In this document: piece after piece, positions 1-7,587 of the stretch
Position numbering within the stretch: position 1 is the first letter of the stretch
Layout: the number at the start of each line of letters is the position of its first letter
Source: an uncultured Oscillospiraceae bacterium
GTDB lineage: Bacteria > Bacillota > Clostridia > Oscillospirales > Oscillospiraceae
Length of the DNA: 20,868 nt
NCBI GenBank assembly: GCA_934661135.1
Contig: CAKUJA010000040.1
Coordinates: 1 to 20,868 of the forward strand
Direction of reading: 5' to 3'
Made by a program: the position numbers and the translations under genes
Notes under the pieces: model-generated
Told to the model about the DNA's origin: nothing
The model's database searches: none
The model's input: only the letters and a program-made list of their open reading frames with translations

Positions 1-30
1 TCAACTACGCCCCCTGTGAACTCGCTGTAT

Positions 31-77
31 AAAAAGCGAGTGTTCTTACAGCCTTTCAAATGCTGTAAGAACACTCG
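31..77 (-). terminator. Strong intrinsic terminator of the accessory operon
   Basis: A perfect 16-bp stem (37-52 with 62-77) closes a 9-nt loop. On the minus strand it is followed directly by CTTTTT (31-36). It lies 68 nt after the stop of the 68-residue ORF and would end the leftward transcript carrying the nuclease gene. No gene is visible between it and the window edge. Confidence 0.85.
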
Positions 78-117
78 TCATGTGCTTTCACTACACTATA
101 GATGAACACACATCTTG

Positions 118-132
118 TCGGAGTGACTCCGA
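118..132. repeat. Short 15-bp pseudo-palindrome after the last ORF
   Basis: TCGGAGT and ACTCCGA flank a single base. It sits between the stop of the small ORF and the terminator. It could be a protein-binding site or a chance structure. Confidence 0.3.
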
Positions 133-144
133 TCAACTACAAAA

Positions 145-351
145 TCAAGCACGCTTCTGTAAAAATGTTTTCTCTGCCATATGTATCACGAAGTCGCGTT
201 CGTCCGGATCGGCCTTTGCAAAGTCGATCTGATAACGCTGGCAGGTCTTGCGGAAGTGGACAACGTAGGCCAGATCCTCTTTCGTCGGAGGTACGACATA
301 GCCGTTCGGCGCAGCAAGCGCATCCAACTCCAGATATTTTTTGTTCTGCAT
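145..351 (-). CDS. 68-residue conserved-looking orphan protein after the nuclease
   Basis: I do not recognise a named family. The product is soluble and mostly charged, opening MQNKKYLELDALAAP, with a PPTKEDLAYVVHF stretch and a helical, acidic-then-basic end (DPDERDFVIHMAEKTFLQKRA). It has no membrane segment or cysteine cluster; its single Cys lies in KTCQRYQ. The start is supported by a good GGAGG ribosome site about 8 nt upstream of ATG at 351. It begins 31 nt after the stop of the YhcG-type nuclease and the pair ends at the strong terminator at 31-77, so the two are probably co-transcribed. A partner, inhibitor or specificity factor of the nuclease is possible but is only inference from position. 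The competing 137-358 frame in another phase has arginine-rich shadow composition and was not chosen. Confidence 0.65.
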   Translation of the reverse strand: MQNKKYLELDALAAPNGYVVPPTKEDLAYVVHFRKTCQRYQIDFAKADPDERDFVIHMAEKTFLQKRA

Positions 352-382
352 CTATCAATCCTCCATTTGGGCTTTCGCTGCT

Positions 383-1387
383 TTACTTGATCCGCTTCTG
401 AATATCCTCCACGGACGGCAGCTGCTTTTCCAGCTCCTCCGGCAGCTTGCTTGTCACCTGATACGCACTCACGCCGATGGGCTTGCTCATATCCTTCAGC
501 GAGTATTCCGCGACCAGATCATTTTTGCTCTTGCAGAGCAGCAGTCCGACTGACGGATTGTCCTGTTCTTTTTTCAAAATCCCATCAACTGCGGAGAGAT
601 AAAAATTCAACTGTCCCGCATACTCCGGCTTAAATTCACCGGTTTTGAGTTCAATCACCACATAGCAGCGAAGGTTCAGGTTGTAGAACAATAGGTCTAT
701 ATAAAAATCGTCGCCGCCAACGTTCAGATGATATTGATTTCCGAGGAATGCAAAACCGGTTCCAAGCTCCAACAGGAGCTTCGTCACGTCCTTCACGAGC
801 GCTTCCTCGATTTCCCGTTCCAACATATCCGTTTTGAACGGAATGAAATCGAAAATGTACGGGTCTTTCATCGTCTGGATGGCGAGCTCACTCTGCAGAG
901 AAGGCAGGCGCAATTCAAAATTGGATACCTTTTCGGCTAAAGCCTGCCGCTGATATAGGCCGCTCTCGATCTGATGGACAAGGACATTGCGCGACCAGCC
1001 GTTCTTTGCAGCCTGTTCCGCGTACCAGATATGCGCTGTCGGTTCTTTTATCTTGTCCATCAGTGTGATGTGATGGTACCAAGTGATTTGTGCAAGCGGT
1101 GCTTGCACAATTTCATCAGCTGAAAAACGCACCGCGAACTTTGCCATATACTTGAGATTTCGGGCAGAATACCCCTTCATCTCCGGGAAGGACAACTTGA
1201 TATCTGCGGCAAGGTTTTCGACAAACTTACTGCCCCAGACCTTATGCGCGTTGATGACCGTTCCAATCGCGTGGTACAGCCGAAGCAGTTCGCCGTTCAC
1301 CTGAACTGTTGCCCGATACTGTGCCGTGCGGATCTCCTGTTTGACCAGTTCCACCGTTTCCAAGTATTCGTTTGCGTTCATCAGCAT
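383..1387 (-). CDS. DUF1016/YhcG-type PD-(D/E)XK nuclease domain protein
   Basis: 334 residues, near the usual size of the YhcG family. Residues about 5-165 form the helical DUF1016 N-terminal region, with the typical GYSARNLKYMAKFA and ITWYHHITLMDKI stretches. Residues about 170-334 form the PD-(D/E)XK nuclease-like region, with probable metal-site residues D231 (YIDLLFYN), E246 and K248 (VVIELKTG), and a following AGQLNFYLSAVD helix with Q259. Known members are DNase-fold proteins often found beside restriction-modification and mobile elements; their substrate is poorly defined. The start at 1387 has AAGGAGG just upstream; a second in-frame ATG two codons in (1381) is also possible. A good promoter of its own lies at 1411-1439, and the 68-residue ORF follows after 31 nt. 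All catalytic-type residues are present, so it looks intact. Family call is firm; biological role is open. Confidence 0.9.
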   Translation of the reverse strand: MLMNANEYLETVELVKQEIRTAQYRATVQVNGELLRLYHAIGTVINAHKVWGSKFVENLAADIKLSFPEMKGYSARNLKYMAKFAVRFSADEIVQAPLAQITWYHHITLMDKIKEPTAHIWYAEQAAKNGWSRNVLVHQIESGLYQRQALAEKVSNFELRLPSLQSELAIQTMKDPYIFDFIPFKTDMLEREIEEALVKDVTKLLLELGTGFAFLGNQYHLNVGGDDFYIDLLFYNLNLRCYVVIELKTGEFKPEYAGQLNFYLSAVDGILKKEQDNPSVGLLLCKSKNDLVAEYSLKDMSKPIGVSAYQVTSKLPEELEKQLPSVEDIQKRIK

Positions 1388-1410
1388 TGTCCTCCCCTCC
1401 TTATGGACTT

Positions 1411-1439
1411 ATTGTAACAGAGAAAAACAGGAAAAGCAA
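1411..1439 (-). promoter_or_regulatory. Sigma-A promoter for the YhcG-type nuclease gene
   Basis: Minus strand -35 TTGCTT (1434-1439), a 17-nt spacer, and -10 TACAAT (1411-1416). It lies about 24 nt upstream of the ATG at 1387, so the nuclease and small ORF can be expressed apart from the upstream HD gene. Confidence 0.7.
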
Positions 1440-1525
1440 ATGTACAAGGCTTCGTTGCCATCCACTCAAACATCGGAATACCATAAATCGTCTACGCCAT
1501 ATTCAAACCCCCGCTTCGGTTTCAG

Positions 1526-2809
1526 TCATTTAAATTTGATACGAAGGCTTTTTCTATCACTGCTGAGCTCAATACTTTCGATATCCACCCATGCCTCCAA
1601 TCCTTTTGCTCGCTCGTATATTTTTGTAATCGGGCGGCATTTATAGCGAGACGAGAGCGTTAACGTATTATTTGTAAAAGAGATATCAATGGATTTCCAA
1701 ATACGAACTGCGTCCCGATCCGCCGCTTTCGAGCTATAGATTTTATACGGTTCGATCGTATCGACAACGGCCAAGATGAACAGCAGCGGGTTTTCCTGAA
1801 ATTCAATCTTTTTGAATCGTTCTCCCACCAATGCCTCCAGCCCGCACTCCAGATATTCTGTTTCTGATGCGTCATTTGCTTTCCAAACGTTGTGAGAAAT
1901 GACGCAATCTGCAATATGGGCAAATACGGGAATTTGCTCGATACAAAAGTGCTTTCCGCTCCACTCAAATGACTCGATGCCAGCATATTCTTCTCCGTGT
2001 TCCGGATATCTATGTCTGTAAGCAGATTCGTATACTTTTAACAACCTGTCAAAGAGTAGATATCCGCCGATGATACCGTGGTTATAGCATGGCGGAAAAA
2101 GCCTATGTATGCCGTAAGAAAAGTATTGCATAAGGAGTTTTTGCGGATACCGGAAACCAGTGACCGTTGCTCCGCATGCAAACTGTAGACCATCCTTCAA
2201 TGATGGACTGTTGCCCAACAAATAGGAAATAATTGTCGACCTATCGTGCGTTTCTCTGTGAGATTTATTGTGTCGCTGCACACTTCTGCGCAGCGGAGTG
2301 ATCTGCTGGTACGGTGAATATGTAATGTCTAATTCACGCTTGATATTACGCAGTCTATAATATCCATCCAAACTGCATATTCTTGCTTCATTGTATCGTC
2401 TACAGCTTGGCTTCCAGTTTTCTTCCACAATATAACCATAATCATGATATAAACAGGTCAGAAACCAAAGATATGAAAACGGGAAGAAATCACCGTGCAC
2501 CGCGAGATCCGCGCCACACTGCCCCTGTGTCAGACAATCCTCAAGGAATATCCCCAAGAAGAATGCCGACACCGTGTGAGTCGCTCTGTATTCGGAAAGC
2601 AGGAGCGATATGCCGTGTATGTTCACGTCGTGATGTGCATCCAACTCATAGACAATGTCGCCTTTTTGACCTTGCAAGAAATAATCTTGAATAAACTGTG
2701 CGGACCGTCCCGGTGAAGCAACAGGATCAGTATAGATTTCTGTGCCATAATAGTTCCAAACAGGTTCGTTTGTCACGAATGTGTTGCGCATAAAATCGAA
2801 GAAATTCAT
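1526..2809 (-). CDS. HD-domain-like hypothetical protein with a long insertion
   Basis: 427 residues; I do not recognise a named family. The pattern of possible metal ligands matches an HD phosphohydrolase fold: H78 (ATHTVSAFF), H122-D123 (LYHDYGY), H244 (NHGIIGGYLLFD), H306 (IADCVISHNVW) and D350 (ILAVVDTIEPYK). About 120 residues separate the HD pair from the next His, longer than in a minimal HD domain; this stretch is basic and Arg/Tyr-rich (150-190). The N-terminal 70 residues are aromatic-rich, and the C-terminal 70 may form a small beta-rich domain. HD enzymes hydrolyse nucleotides, cyclic nucleotides or (p)ppGpp, so a nucleotide-directed role is plausible but unproven. The start at 2809 has GGAGG 8 nt upstream. 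It lies between the KilA-N gene (74 nt) and the nuclease gene (138 nt). Confidence 0.75.
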   Translation of the reverse strand: MNFFDFMRNTFVTNEPVWNYYGTEIYTDPVASPGRSAQFIQDYFLQGQKGDIVYELDAHHDVNIHGISLLLSEYRATHTVSAFFLGIFLEDCLTQGQCGADLAVHGDFFPFSYLWFLTCLYHDYGYIVEENWKPSCRRYNEARICSLDGYYRLRNIKRELDITYSPYQQITPLRRSVQRHNKSHRETHDRSTIISYLLGNSPSLKDGLQFACGATVTGFRYPQKLLMQYFSYGIHRLFPPCYNHGIIGGYLLFDRLLKVYESAYRHRYPEHGEEYAGIESFEWSGKHFCIEQIPVFAHIADCVISHNVWKANDASETEYLECGLEALVGERFKKIEFQENPLLFILAVVDTIEPYKIYSSKAADRDAVRIWKSIDISFTNNTLTLSSRYKCRPITKIYERAKGLEAWVDIESIELSSDRKSLRIKFK

Positions 2810-2883
2810 ATTGCCATCCTCCGTGTAAGTCTGACTCTGAATGTATTACTCGCAAAGAAAGAACCGACTATATGCAGCCTTAG

Positions 2884-3495
2884 TCATTCCTTTAACCGTT
2901 CCCTATTCAGCGACAACTTCAGCAACAGCATCTTGAATTCCGGCGATATCCATGACGCGAATTCGCAGCCAATCATCGGATGCGCAAATGTTCCGCCGCC
3001 TTTGCCTTGCTTGGAAGCGATACCGATCGCCTTTGTTTTCTCAATCCATAGCTTTGGCGTCAAAGTAAACGAGGCAGTTTTCTTTTTCTCTAAAAGTTCA
3101 ATGTAGCCCGCTTCTCTATAATCGGGGTTATTTTCCTGCTCCCACAGATTTAAAAAGGCTAGTGTATTTTCACTACGCAGCCAGCTCTGTATCACATATC
3201 CCGGGGTATTCTTGCTGTGATTTCGTGCAAGCTCAGTCAGCGAAATATAACTATCATCCTGCTTTTTGTGCTGAGGCTTCGACTGCTTTCTCTGTTCCAT
3301 GCGGGTCAACACCTCCGCCTTACTTCTTTTATAGCCGGCAAGAACAGAAAGCCTGTATTCGTCGATCTCATTATCCTTCGCAATTCGCAATATAATTCGG
3401 TCCCGCTCCTCACAGGTGATGATATCCTCAGCTACGAGGGGCTCCAACAAGTTTCCGATACCGATCATATCCACCAAACTAAGTTTCTCTGCCAC
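2884..3495 (-). CDS. KilA-N domain protein
   Basis: About 203 residues from a GTG start at 3495. This start is preferred because AGAGGTG lies 6 nt upstream of it; a GTG at 3504 overlaps that ribosome site. The first ~65 residues are helical and acidic, followed by a Lys/Gln-rich linker. Residues about 80-195 are a KilA-N domain: YISLTELAR, then IQSWLRSENTLAFLNLWE, then TKAIGIASKQGKGGGTFAHP, ending in EFASWISPEFKMLLLKL. KilA-N is a DNA-binding domain common in phages and integrated elements. The gene has an extended -10 promoter just upstream and follows the recombinase-domain ORF by 55 nt. A regulator or phage-derived antirepressor-like role is likely; the target cannot be seen. Confidence 0.85.
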   Translation of the reverse strand: MAEKLSLVDMIGIGNLLEPLVAEDIITCEERDRIILRIAKDNEIDEYRLSVLAGYKRSKAEVLTRMEQRKQSKPQHKKQDDSYISLTELARNHSKNTPGYVIQSWLRSENTLAFLNLWEQENNPDYREAGYIELLEKKKTASFTLTPKLWIEKTKAIGIASKQGKGGGTFAHPMIGCEFASWISPEFKMLLLKLSLNRERLKE

Positions 3496-3515
3496 ACTGA
3501 TCACCTCTTAAGGTC

Positions 3516-3523
3516 ATTGTAGC
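3516..3523 (-). promoter_or_regulatory. Extended -10 promoter for the KilA-N gene
   Basis: TGCTACAAT on the minus strand is an extended -10 (TACAAT at 3516-3521). The expected -35 position is poor (TT..A), as is usual for extended -10 promoters. Transcripts would start around 3509, giving a very short leader. Confidence 0.5.
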
Positions 3524-3550
3524 ATAATGCACAGAAATATAAAAGATGGA

Positions 3551-3904
3551 TCAGTTCTGAGGCATAATATGCGAAACATAGCGCGTATTTTTTCTCGGCA
3601 AGCCCTCCTTGTCATAATCAATGTTACAGCGTGCCGCCTTTTCAAATTGTACATCCAGAAACTTCTTTAGCCCGATGATCGCCACATATTTTCCGTTAGA
3701 AAGAAGATGGTCTACCGCGGCACGAGTCCATTTTGCCTTTCCAGTCGGAGACGGTATTTGTTTTGCATAAAGCATATCCACAACCTTTCCCAAACTTGCC
3801 CCTGCCATATAGAAGTTAAAAATCAAGGCAACATTTTCTGCTTCGCTCTTATTGGTTTCAAGTCCCCCACTGTTGATCAAAGTAAAACCATATGGTATTC
3901 TCAT
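3551..3904 (-). CDS. Stand-alone 'recombinase' domain of a large serine recombinase
   Basis: 117 residues matching only the middle DNA-binding 'recombinase' domain of large serine integrases. It shows the IPYGFTLINSGGLETNKSEAE opening, VALIFNFYMAGASLGKVVDMLYAKQIPSPTGKAKWTRAAVDHLLSNGKYV, then a divergent tail. The catalytic resolvase domain with its nucleophilic Ser is absent, and so is the zinc ribbon/coiled-coil. It is not simply an in-frame remnant: AGGAGG lies 8 nt before ATG at 3904 and no frameshifted catalytic part is visible upstream, where tRNA-Leu begins. It may act as a DNA-binding accessory protein or be a reduced relic. It is the first gene of the accessory block next to the tRNA, supporting a mobile origin. 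Confidence 0.75.
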   Translation of the reverse strand: MRIPYGFTLINSGGLETNKSEAENVALIFNFYMAGASLGKVVDMLYAKQIPSPTGKAKWTRAAVDHLLSNGKYVAIIGLKKFLDVQFEKAARCNIDYDKEGLPRKNTRYVSHIMPQN

Positions 3905-3920
3905 GTTTTGTTCCTCCTAA

Positions 3921-3971
3921 AATAAAAATTCCTATGTTTGCTATCTCATCCAAGAGATAAAACATAGGAAT
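3921..3971 (-). terminator. Terminator-like hairpin in the recombinase-domain leader
   Basis: A 12-bp outer stem (3928-3939 with 3960-3971) and a 6-bp inner stem (3942-3947 with 3954-3959) are separated by a 2-nt bulge. On the minus strand TTTTTATTTT follows at once, then AGGAGG and the ATG at 3904. The structure is that of an intrinsic terminator but lies directly before the ribosome site, so it may be an attenuator or a shield against read-through from the tRNA. Confidence 0.6.
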
Positions 3972-4044
3972 AAATGATATTTTGTTACCTTCTGCGTTGC
4001 CATTCTGCACAGCTTTTGAGTTATTTCATGTGATTCTCCAGCAG

Positions 4045-4088
4045 AAAAAGCAAAAGCCGTGTATAACTCAAGTTATACACGGCTTTTG
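4045..4088 (-). terminator. Terminator of tRNA-Leu
   Basis: A perfect 18-bp stem (4051-4068 with 4071-4088) with a minimal loop is followed on the minus strand by CTTTTTC. It begins 7 nt beyond the CCA end of the tRNA. Confidence 0.85.
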
Positions 4089-4095
4089 TCTAATT

Positions 4096-4183
4096 TGGTG
4101 CGCGAGGCGGGACTTGAACCCGCACGTCCGGAGTGGACACTAGAACCTGAATCTAGCGAGTCTGCCAATTCCACCACTCGCGC
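4096..4183 (-). tRNA. tRNA-Leu, anticodon CAG, CCA encoded
   Basis: The minus strand begins GCGCGAG and ends CTCGCGC-A-CCA, giving a complete 7-bp acceptor stem. The anticodon stem CTAGA/TCTAG closes the 7-nt loop TTCAGGT, so the anticodon is CAG, reading CUG. The T-arm has the expected GTTCAAGTC loop. The long variable arm (GTGTCCACTCCGGAC region) fits class II leucine tRNA. It has its own promoter and terminator. Its 3' end faces the AT-richer accessory block, a common position for integrated elements, but no second copy of the tRNA 3' end is seen in the window. Confidence 0.95.
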
Positions 4184-4211
4184 ATTGTTTGCGTCTCTCG
4201 ACTGCTCAGAT

Positions 4212-4240
4212 ATAATATCACAAGCACAGACCTTTGTCAA
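4212..4240 (-). promoter_or_regulatory. Strong sigma-A promoter of tRNA-Leu
   Basis: Minus strand -35 is consensus TTGACA (4235-4240), the spacer is 17 nt, and -10 is TATTAT (4212-4217). It lies about 28 nt before the mature tRNA 5' end. Confidence 0.85.
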
Positions 4241-4275
4241 GCAATATTTCAGCAATTTCTGCCTACGGAACGATT

Positions 4276-4304
4276 GCGGGGCACGGCCTTATGCCGTGCC
4301 CCGC
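4276..4304 (-). terminator. GC-rich hairpin after ygfK
   Basis: A perfect 12-bp stem (4276-4287 with 4293-4304) with a 5-nt loop lies 7 nt past the ygfK stop. There is no T-run after it on the minus strand, so it is a stabilising or weak terminating structure. Confidence 0.5.
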
Positions 4305-4311
4305 CGGATGC

Positions 4312-7260
4312 TTATTGATAGAGGTATGCGTACTTGCTGCGCACCGTCAGGATAAGCTGCTCAAGCTCCTGCGGCAGCGCATTCGGCTGAGACAGGTCAT
4401 AGTCCTGCACGTCGGCCAGACGGACACGGATCTTGTCACCGCCAAGGAACAACACGCCTGCGTTGCGGCTGTCGGCCATGTCCTCCGCCGTCTGGAACAG
4501 CGTGAACTTGTCGCGGCACGGCTCGGACGCATATGGGCAGAACTGCGTGCAGTTACCACACTCGTTGCACATCTTGTCGATGTGCAGGATCTCGTGCCGG
4601 CCGTCAGCCATCTTGATGACAACGTTCGCGCGGTTCGGGCAGGAGTCGGCACAATTTTCGCAGACCGTGTTGCAGTCCAGGCAGCGCTTGCCCTCGCAGC
4701 ACGCCTGAGACGCCTTCATCAGAAGCCCTTTCTTTTCGATCGCCTGCGCCTTGCTCGGGTAAGCTGTCTCGGGAATCTCATACGTCCACGCTTCGCCGGC
4801 CACAGCTTCGGCAAACGCCGCCGCGTCCGCAATACCCTCGACCACGGTCGCCGGGCCGCGATGTGCATCGCCCGCGCACCAAACGCCGTCCACATTCGTC
4901 TTGAAAGCCGGCCCCTTGCGACCCATTTCGATGCCGTTCGCGGCCATCAGAGCGCTGTCGACCTTTTCGCCGACGGCGGAGATGACAAGGTCACACGGAA
5001 TCTCCACAAATTCGCCGGTGCCGACCGGAGCGCGGCGCCCGGAGGCATCCGGCTCACCAAGGCGCATTTTCTCGCAGCGGAGCACGCCGTTTTCCTGTGC
5101 AACCGGCGCCGCCAGCTCGAGCATCCGGACGCCCTCGTCGATGGCGAGCTTCAGCTCATGTTCGTCGGCGGGCATTTCCTTCTTCGTACGGCGGTAGACG
5201 ATCGTTGCGCTCTCCGCGCCCATGCGCTTTGCAACGCGCGCGGCGTCCATCGCAGTATTGCCAGCGCCGACGACGGCCACATGACCGGTCAGGCAAGGCT
5301 TCACCTGCTGCTTCATCTCCTTCATCCAGCCGATGACACCCTTGACGTTGCCCGGAATATCGAGCTTACCCGCCTGCCAAGCGCCGGTTGCGATCAGAAT
5401 GTGCGTGTAGCCAAGTTTTTTCAGCTCGTCGACCGACGGAGCCGGCGCGCCGCACTTGACCTCGACGCCGTAGCGCTCCATCAGGGCGACATCCTTGTCA
5501 ATCGCTTCGTCTGAAATACGGAACGCGGGAATGACGTAGCGCGGCACGCCGCCGAGCTTCGCTTCGCGCTCGAAGATCGTGGTCGCAATGCCAGCGCGGC
5601 CGAGGAAGTAGGCCGCCGCAATGCCGGTCGGACCGCCGCCGATGATGGCGGCCTTCTTGCCCGCGACCTTCGCCGGGACCTTGATGGAGGCCATCAGCGC
5701 GCCATAGCCGTGCTCTGCGGCGATGAGCTTCGTGTCGCGGATGCGGACGGACTCTTCGTAGAAGTTGCGGGAGCACTTTGTCTGGCAGCGGTGCGCGCAG
5801 ATCGTGCCGGTGATGAACGGCAGCGCGTTTTTCTCGGTGATCAGCTTCAGCGCGGGGCCATAGAGACCCTTGCGGCAGAGCTCGATGTATTCTGGGATGT
5901 CCTGATGGATCGGGCAGCCGCCCTTGCAGGGCGCGGTGAAGCAGTCGATCCAGGGCACCTTCTCCTCCGACTTACGGGACGCCACCGGCTTGATCGGCTT
6001 GCGGTGGTGAGGGTCGGAATGGCTGGCTGCGGAGAGATCGGAGATTGCCGCGGAATCCGTGCCCGCAAAGGCGCGGTACGGGAGCTTCTCGACCTTTTGC
6101 ACCATCTGAACGAGACGGTTGTATCCACCGGGTTTCAGGATTGTGGTGGCCACGGTGATCGGCCAGATCCCGGCGGCGAACAGCTTGTCGCAGTTGAACG
6201 CATCCGCGCCGCCTGCGAACGAAATGCGCATTTTGCCCTCAAATGCGCGGGAAATGCGGCTGCACATCTCGATCGTCAGCGGGAACAGGCTGCGGCCGGA
6301 CATATACATCTCGTCGTTCGGCAGCTCGCCGCGTGTCGTATCGACCGGGAAGGTGTTCGAGAGCTTCAGGCCAAATTCCAATCCCTTCGAGCCGGCCAAC
6401 GCTTGCAGACGGTGGAACATTGGGACAGCGTCCTCCCACTGGAGATCCTCGTTGAAGTGGTGCTCATCAAAGACGATGTAGTCATAGCCCATCGAGTCGA
6501 GAATCGTGCGGGCTGTCTTGTAGCCGAGAATCGTCGGGTTGCACTTGACAAATGTGTGCAGACCCTTTTCGGTCAGGAGATACGAAGCGATGCGCTCAAT
6601 CTCCTGCGGAGGACAGCCGTGCAGCGTGGAGACCGTGACGCTCCGGGACACGCGCGGCGAAATGCCCGCAATGAACGCTTTTTCCTCCGGGAACAGCTCG
6701 GTCAAAACTTCAAGGCACTCTTTGAACTGCGGCGTATTTTCCGCGTGCATCATGTTGTCGATATAGCTGTTGACCTTTTCACCCTTGATGCCCTCCAGGT
6801 CATAGCCGACAGACATATTGAACACGAAGCCGTCCGGATCGCCGAAGCCATAGACCTTGGAGAGCACCTTCAGCGCGCACCACGCCTTGATATACTCGTC
6901 CTGCGCCTGCCGAACCTCCAGCTCGGTCGACCATTCCTGATTGTAGCCTTCATCAGCAGCCAGAATGCAGGGGCGCGGCACGCAGCGGGCCAGCTCCTCG
7001 CCGTCCATCTTCTGGACGGTCTTGACCTCGAAGAAGCGTGCACCGGCCATGTAGGACGCGATGATGTTCTGCGCCAACTGGCTGTTCGGACCGGCCGCCG
7101 GACCGAACGGCGTCTCAATACGTTCGCCGAAGATCGGCAGCGTCTTGCCGCCGGCATAATACGGCGCGTGGACGCCGAAAATTTCGCCCTCGCGGGCATA
7201 TTCTGTGACGATCCAGTTCATCAGAGAACGGAACGGAATCGGATACATTCTTTCAGACAT
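4312..7260 (-). CDS. ygfK: YgfK: Fe-S flavin oxidoreductase (putative selenate reductase subunit)
   Basis: 982 residues, close to the roughly 1,030 of E. coli YgfK. Residues 1-400 form a dihydroorotate-dehydrogenase-like barrel (PFGPAAGPNSQLAQNI, STLHGCPP, FVKCNPT). Residues 435-500 hold GltD-like Fe-S ligands (C440, C445, C449, C488, C492, C496). The FAD motif GGGPTG is at 541-546, the NAD(P) motif GAGNTA at 665-670, and VWCAGDA at 793-799. The C-terminus has clustered cysteines (C860-C874 and C898-C908) suited to two [4Fe-4S] clusters. YgfK is named for selenate reduction in E. coli but belongs with ssnA and xdh-type genes in anaerobic urate/xanthine catabolism, where it likely moves electrons between NAD(P)H and a partner. 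AAGGAGG precedes the ATG at 7260. A repeat element separates it from ssnA upstream. No molybdenum hydroxylase partner lies in the window. Confidence 0.93.
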   Translation of the reverse strand: MSERMYPIPFRSLMNWIVTEYAREGEIFGVHAPYYAGGKTLPIFGERIETPFGPAAGPNSQLAQNIIASYMAGARFFEVKTVQKMDGEELARCVPRPCILAADEGYNQEWSTELEVRQAQDEYIKAWCALKVLSKVYGFGDPDGFVFNMSVGYDLEGIKGEKVNSYIDNMMHAENTPQFKECLEVLTELFPEEKAFIAGISPRVSRSVTVSTLHGCPPQEIERIASYLLTEKGLHTFVKCNPTILGYKTARTILDSMGYDYIVFDEHHFNEDLQWEDAVPMFHRLQALAGSKGLEFGLKLSNTFPVDTTRGELPNDEMYMSGRSLFPLTIEMCSRISRAFEGKMRISFAGGADAFNCDKLFAAGIWPITVATTILKPGGYNRLVQMVQKVEKLPYRAFAGTDSAAISDLSAASHSDPHHRKPIKPVASRKSEEKVPWIDCFTAPCKGGCPIHQDIPEYIELCRKGLYGPALKLITEKNALPFITGTICAHRCQTKCSRNFYEESVRIRDTKLIAAEHGYGALMASIKVPAKVAGKKAAIIGGGPTGIAAAYFLGRAGIATTIFEREAKLGGVPRYVIPAFRISDEAIDKDVALMERYGVEVKCGAPAPSVDELKKLGYTHILIATGAWQAGKLDIPGNVKGVIGWMKEMKQQVKPCLTGHVAVVGAGNTAMDAARVAKRMGAESATIVYRRTKKEMPADEHELKLAIDEGVRMLELAAPVAQENGVLRCEKMRLGEPDASGRRAPVGTGEFVEIPCDLVISAVGEKVDSALMAANGIEMGRKGPAFKTNVDGVWCAGDAHRGPATVVEGIADAAAFAEAVAGEAWTYEIPETAYPSKAQAIEKKGLLMKASQACCEGKRCLDCNTVCENCADSCPNRANVVIKMADGRHEILHIDKMCNECGNCTQFCPYASEPCRDKFTLFQTAEDMADSRNAGVLFLGGDKIRVRLADVQDYDLSQPNALPQELEQLILTVRSKYAYLYQ

Positions 7261-7527
7261 GAAATTTCCTCCTTGTAAATTTCAAACGAATTATTTGCGC
7301 CCCCATTCTTTTCTTTCTCTTTATAGAGAAAGAAAAGAACCGCCGCGCCCGGTGAAGAAAAGAAAGAGAACCCCCAAAACCGGAAGTGCAAACCGTGCCG
7401 CCATCATGTAACAGCTCAGTTGCCCAGTCTTTCTGCCCGCCCCAAATCACCTTTCCGTTGGCAGCTACGCGCCGCACGCTATCTTGATGATGGCGGGCAG
7501 GCGACATCTTGCGGATACGTTTTGTAG

Positions 7528-7549
7528 GGGCGGACGACTCTGTCCGCCC
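7528..7549. repeat. GGGCGGAC/GTCCGCCC hairpin inside the element
   Basis: 8-bp arms (7528-7535 and 7542-7549) enclose 6 nt and follow TTTGTAG. Such 'TGTAGGGGCGG...CCGCCC' units resemble dispersed extragenic palindromes that I associate with Oscillospiraceae genomes. Confidence 0.55.
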
Positions 7550-7552
7550 GTC

Positions 7553-7587
7553 CCAAACTGTGACCCAGCGCAGCGGTCACAGTTTGG
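7553..7587. repeat. 13-bp-arm palindrome inside the element
   Basis: CCAAACTGTGACC (7553-7565) and its exact reverse complement (7575-7587) enclose a 9-nt loop. It follows the previous hairpin by 3 nt and seems to be part of the same repeat unit. Confidence 0.6.

Noticed and set aside
1..4095. Direct att repeat of the tRNA-Leu 3' end marking the far edge of an integrated element
   Set aside because: No second copy of the tRNA 3' sequence was found in the window, so integration at the tRNA remains only a possibility.
4073..4255. 60-codon minus frame across tRNA-Leu
   Set aside because: It is the tRNA gene and its promoter read as protein.
5710..7278. Plus-strand open frame of about 522 codons over ygfK
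   Set aside because: Antisense shadow of ygfK with low-complexity, valine/arginine-rich translation and no ribosome site; the same holds for the plus frame at 4234-5514.
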